From positions 1 to 64,000 of the forward strand of contig NZ_BCFL01000032.1 in the NCBI RefSeq assembly GCF_002217755.1: a stretch of 64,000 nucleotides of DNA. The letters are read 5' to 3'. How positions within the stretch are numbered: the first letter of the stretch is position 1; the number at the start of each line of letters is the position of its first letter. Origin of the DNA: Streptomyces hyaluromycini. GTDB lineage: Bacteria; Actinomycetota; Actinomycetes; Streptomycetales; Streptomycetaceae. The translations under genes were made by a program, and so were the position numbers. This document shows positions 62,685 to 64,000 of the stretch, piece after piece. Below the pieces are notes generated by a model. The model searched no databases. It was not told where the DNA came from and worked only from the letters and a program-made list of their open reading frames with translations.

Positions 62685-63712
62685 GCCCAGTGGGCTCGAC
62701 GGATGTCCTTGAGGAGCACATCGCCCGGCTGGGTCGCTGAGGCCGCTGGCTTGAGGGCCTGCCTGCCACGGACAAGGCGGCCGCCCAGGGCCTGGACGAG
62801 GGTTCCGCTCGACGACGGCGCTCATCGACGCATCACCTCTCGTCCTGGCCCGTTCAGCGCCCCCGGTCCCGCCGGCTGCGATTCGAACCGCTGCCGCCGA
62901 AGAGCCGGACACCTCGGCACGGGAACCGGCCGAAAAGTGAATCGTCGTGTGTTCTCATGCACCTGATGTGACGTCAATTAACTCAGCGCCTGGTCAGTTT
63001 CAGTCCGCGCGCATTCAGGGCCACCTTCCCTGTACGGTGCCCGCTCTTCGCGCGTGCCCTCCAGGCCTGGTGTCAAGCGCCGTCGTGACTCCCGCGAGCG
63101 CGGGTTGCCTGGAGGGCGACGCTGCCTCCCAGGCAACCGATTTGAGTCCTAGAAGCACCCGAGCTTCTGTGGACTGTAGGAAGCAAGAAGGTTCTTCGTC
63201 TGCTGGTGGTACAGCCCTTGCGCGCCCCTGACCAGTGAAAATGCGTAGCTCGCGGGGGAGTTGCCGGACTTCGGCCCGCGTACGGTCCGCATCTTGGTCG
63301 TGGGTGCGTAGGTCGCGCATGGAGTGGAGTGGCTACGAAGCGTGTCGGTATCCGCGAAGTCGAAGGGCGAAGAGATCTTCTTGAAGTCGTCTACCGAGAT
63401 GCCCTGACCTGCAGAGATGCTTTCAGTACCGACCCTGACCTGCGTGAATCACCCTTTCAGGCTCTTTCGGTATCGTGCCGCGTCACGCAGCCCATTCTCC
63501 CCACGCGCTCCCCACGGCGGCTCGTACTCCCCGGATTCTCCCCAGGAGGATTGCCGGATGATGATCGTTGGGCGTGTTCCGGAAGGCCCGCCGACCAGGT
63601 GCGCTGGTCATGCTTCGTGGCCGGTCGCGGGACGGAAGATGCTGGTGCACTGCTGCAGGGGCTGTGCCAGTGCAACCACGGGCGCGCCCTCGCGGTTGCG
63701 CGGTCGGTGCGC
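62685..63712. other. 1-kb stretch without an intact gene
   Basis: After the hydrolase a frame beginning at GTG 62681 stops after 19 codons, though coding-like sequence (RWLEGLPATDKAAAQGLDEG) continues beyond the stop, suggesting a decayed gene. From about 62940 the base composition is lower in GC than the rest of the window. A 45-bp repeat copy lies at 63129-63174. I see no recognisable protein from there to 63700. Confidence 0.45.
63129..63174 (+). repeat. Diverged 45-bp repeat, copy B
   Basis: Starts CCAGGCAACCGATTTGAG and ends GAGCTTCTGTGGAC; same orientation as copy A at 60037-60081. Confidence 0.5.
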
Positions 63713-63963
63713 TGCCTCCCGGGGGCGAGGGAAGGACTCGAAGCGCTGCGTGGTGCGGGGCGGACGCTCGGCATCGCGACGAACGGGGCGGGGGACATCG
63801 AACGGGCCAAGCTCGCCGTGAGGGGTGCGCGGCGGGGCTTCGTACGGCGTGGGTGGCCCATGGCCGTACATGGACCGATGGCCCCCGTGAGCCCGATATC
63901 GTCGTGCGGGGCGTCGCGGAGGCCATCAAGATGATGCGGGCGGCGGCAGGCTGTTTAGCCTGA
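63713..63963 (+). pseudogene. HAD-hydrolase pseudogene with internal deletion
   Basis: The first part (CLPGAREGLEALRGAG, LGIATNGAGDIERAKLAV) matches the motif-II region of HAD phosphatases. Near 63822 the frame changes and the sequence jumps to the C-terminal end (AGLRTAWVAHGRTWTDGPRE, DIVVRGVAEAIKMMR), losing roughly 60 residues including the motif-III Lys and the GDNP acid motif. The N-terminal DxD segment is also absent. Not functional. Confidence 0.6.
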
Positions 63964-64000
63964 TCGGGCCCTGTGCCGAGGTCCCGTACGGGGCACCTCC

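Noticed and set aside
62681..62740. GTG-started 19-codon gene coupled to the hydrolase
   Set aside because: Too short and ended by an in-frame stop within coding-like sequence; better viewed as a remnant.

Overview
The window is high-GC DNA (third codon positions almost always G or C) with GTG/TTG starts, ATGA stop-start overlaps, a SARP/AfsR-type regulator and TTA codons confined to two regulators. This points to a Streptomyces or close relative. No rRNA, tRNA or CRISPR array was seen.

Layout. 0.1-5.4 kb: a lone ROK repressor, an ABC exporter, a NudK-like Nudix hydrolase and an aldo-keto reductase. 5.3-13.0 kb (minus strand): a sugar-utilisation operon with a solute-binding lipoprotein, two permeases, a GH36-type alpha-galactosidase and a GH42 beta-galactosidase, preceded by a GntR/HutC regulator with its own terminator. 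13.0-23.5 kb: an inositol-type catabolic locus. It has iolD facing a CUT2-type ABC transporter, an isomerase/dehydratase, an iolG-like dehydrogenase, a PhyH-type dioxygenase and a LacI-family regulator, with two TTGACA promoters around a dyad operator. 24.2-26.2 kb: a two-gene hydroxyquinol lower pathway behind two adjacent palindromes. 26.3-30.3 kb: divergent SARP/AfsR and IclR regulators, each with an early TTA codon and so probably dependent on bldA tRNA. 30.3-31.6 kb: a non-coding, G-rich stretch with no clear gene.

31.6-59.2 kb is the centrepiece: 21 genes on the plus strand, most overlapping by 4 bp, encoding a Wzx/Wzy-type exopolysaccharide pathway. It contains an initiating polyprenyl-phosphate glycosyltransferase, an AlgD-like GDP-mannose 6-dehydrogenase, three further glycosyltransferases, two chain-length proteins without a visible kinase site, an AsnB-type amidotransferase, a two-domain oxidoreductase, a heparinase/alginate-lyase-like protein, a beta-helix lipoprotein, an O-antigen polymerase-like membrane protein, a flippase, a pyruvyl transferase, and a block for an unusual nucleotide sugar (nucleotidyltransferase, C-methyltransferase, PIG-L deacetylase, SDR epimerase, DUF4910 peptidase-like protein, RmlC-like epimerase, class-III aminotransferase). 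The best inference is a uronic-acid (mannuronate or mannuronamide) heteropolymer that is exported and trimmed by its own lyase or epimerase. A PAP2 phosphatase that could recycle the lipid carrier lies convergently just after it.

60.0-64.0 kb is a patchy region: fragments of DUF664, Tn3-transposase and HAD genes, a diverged 45-bp repeat, and one intact module of a TetR repressor and alpha/beta hydrolase separated by two matching operators.
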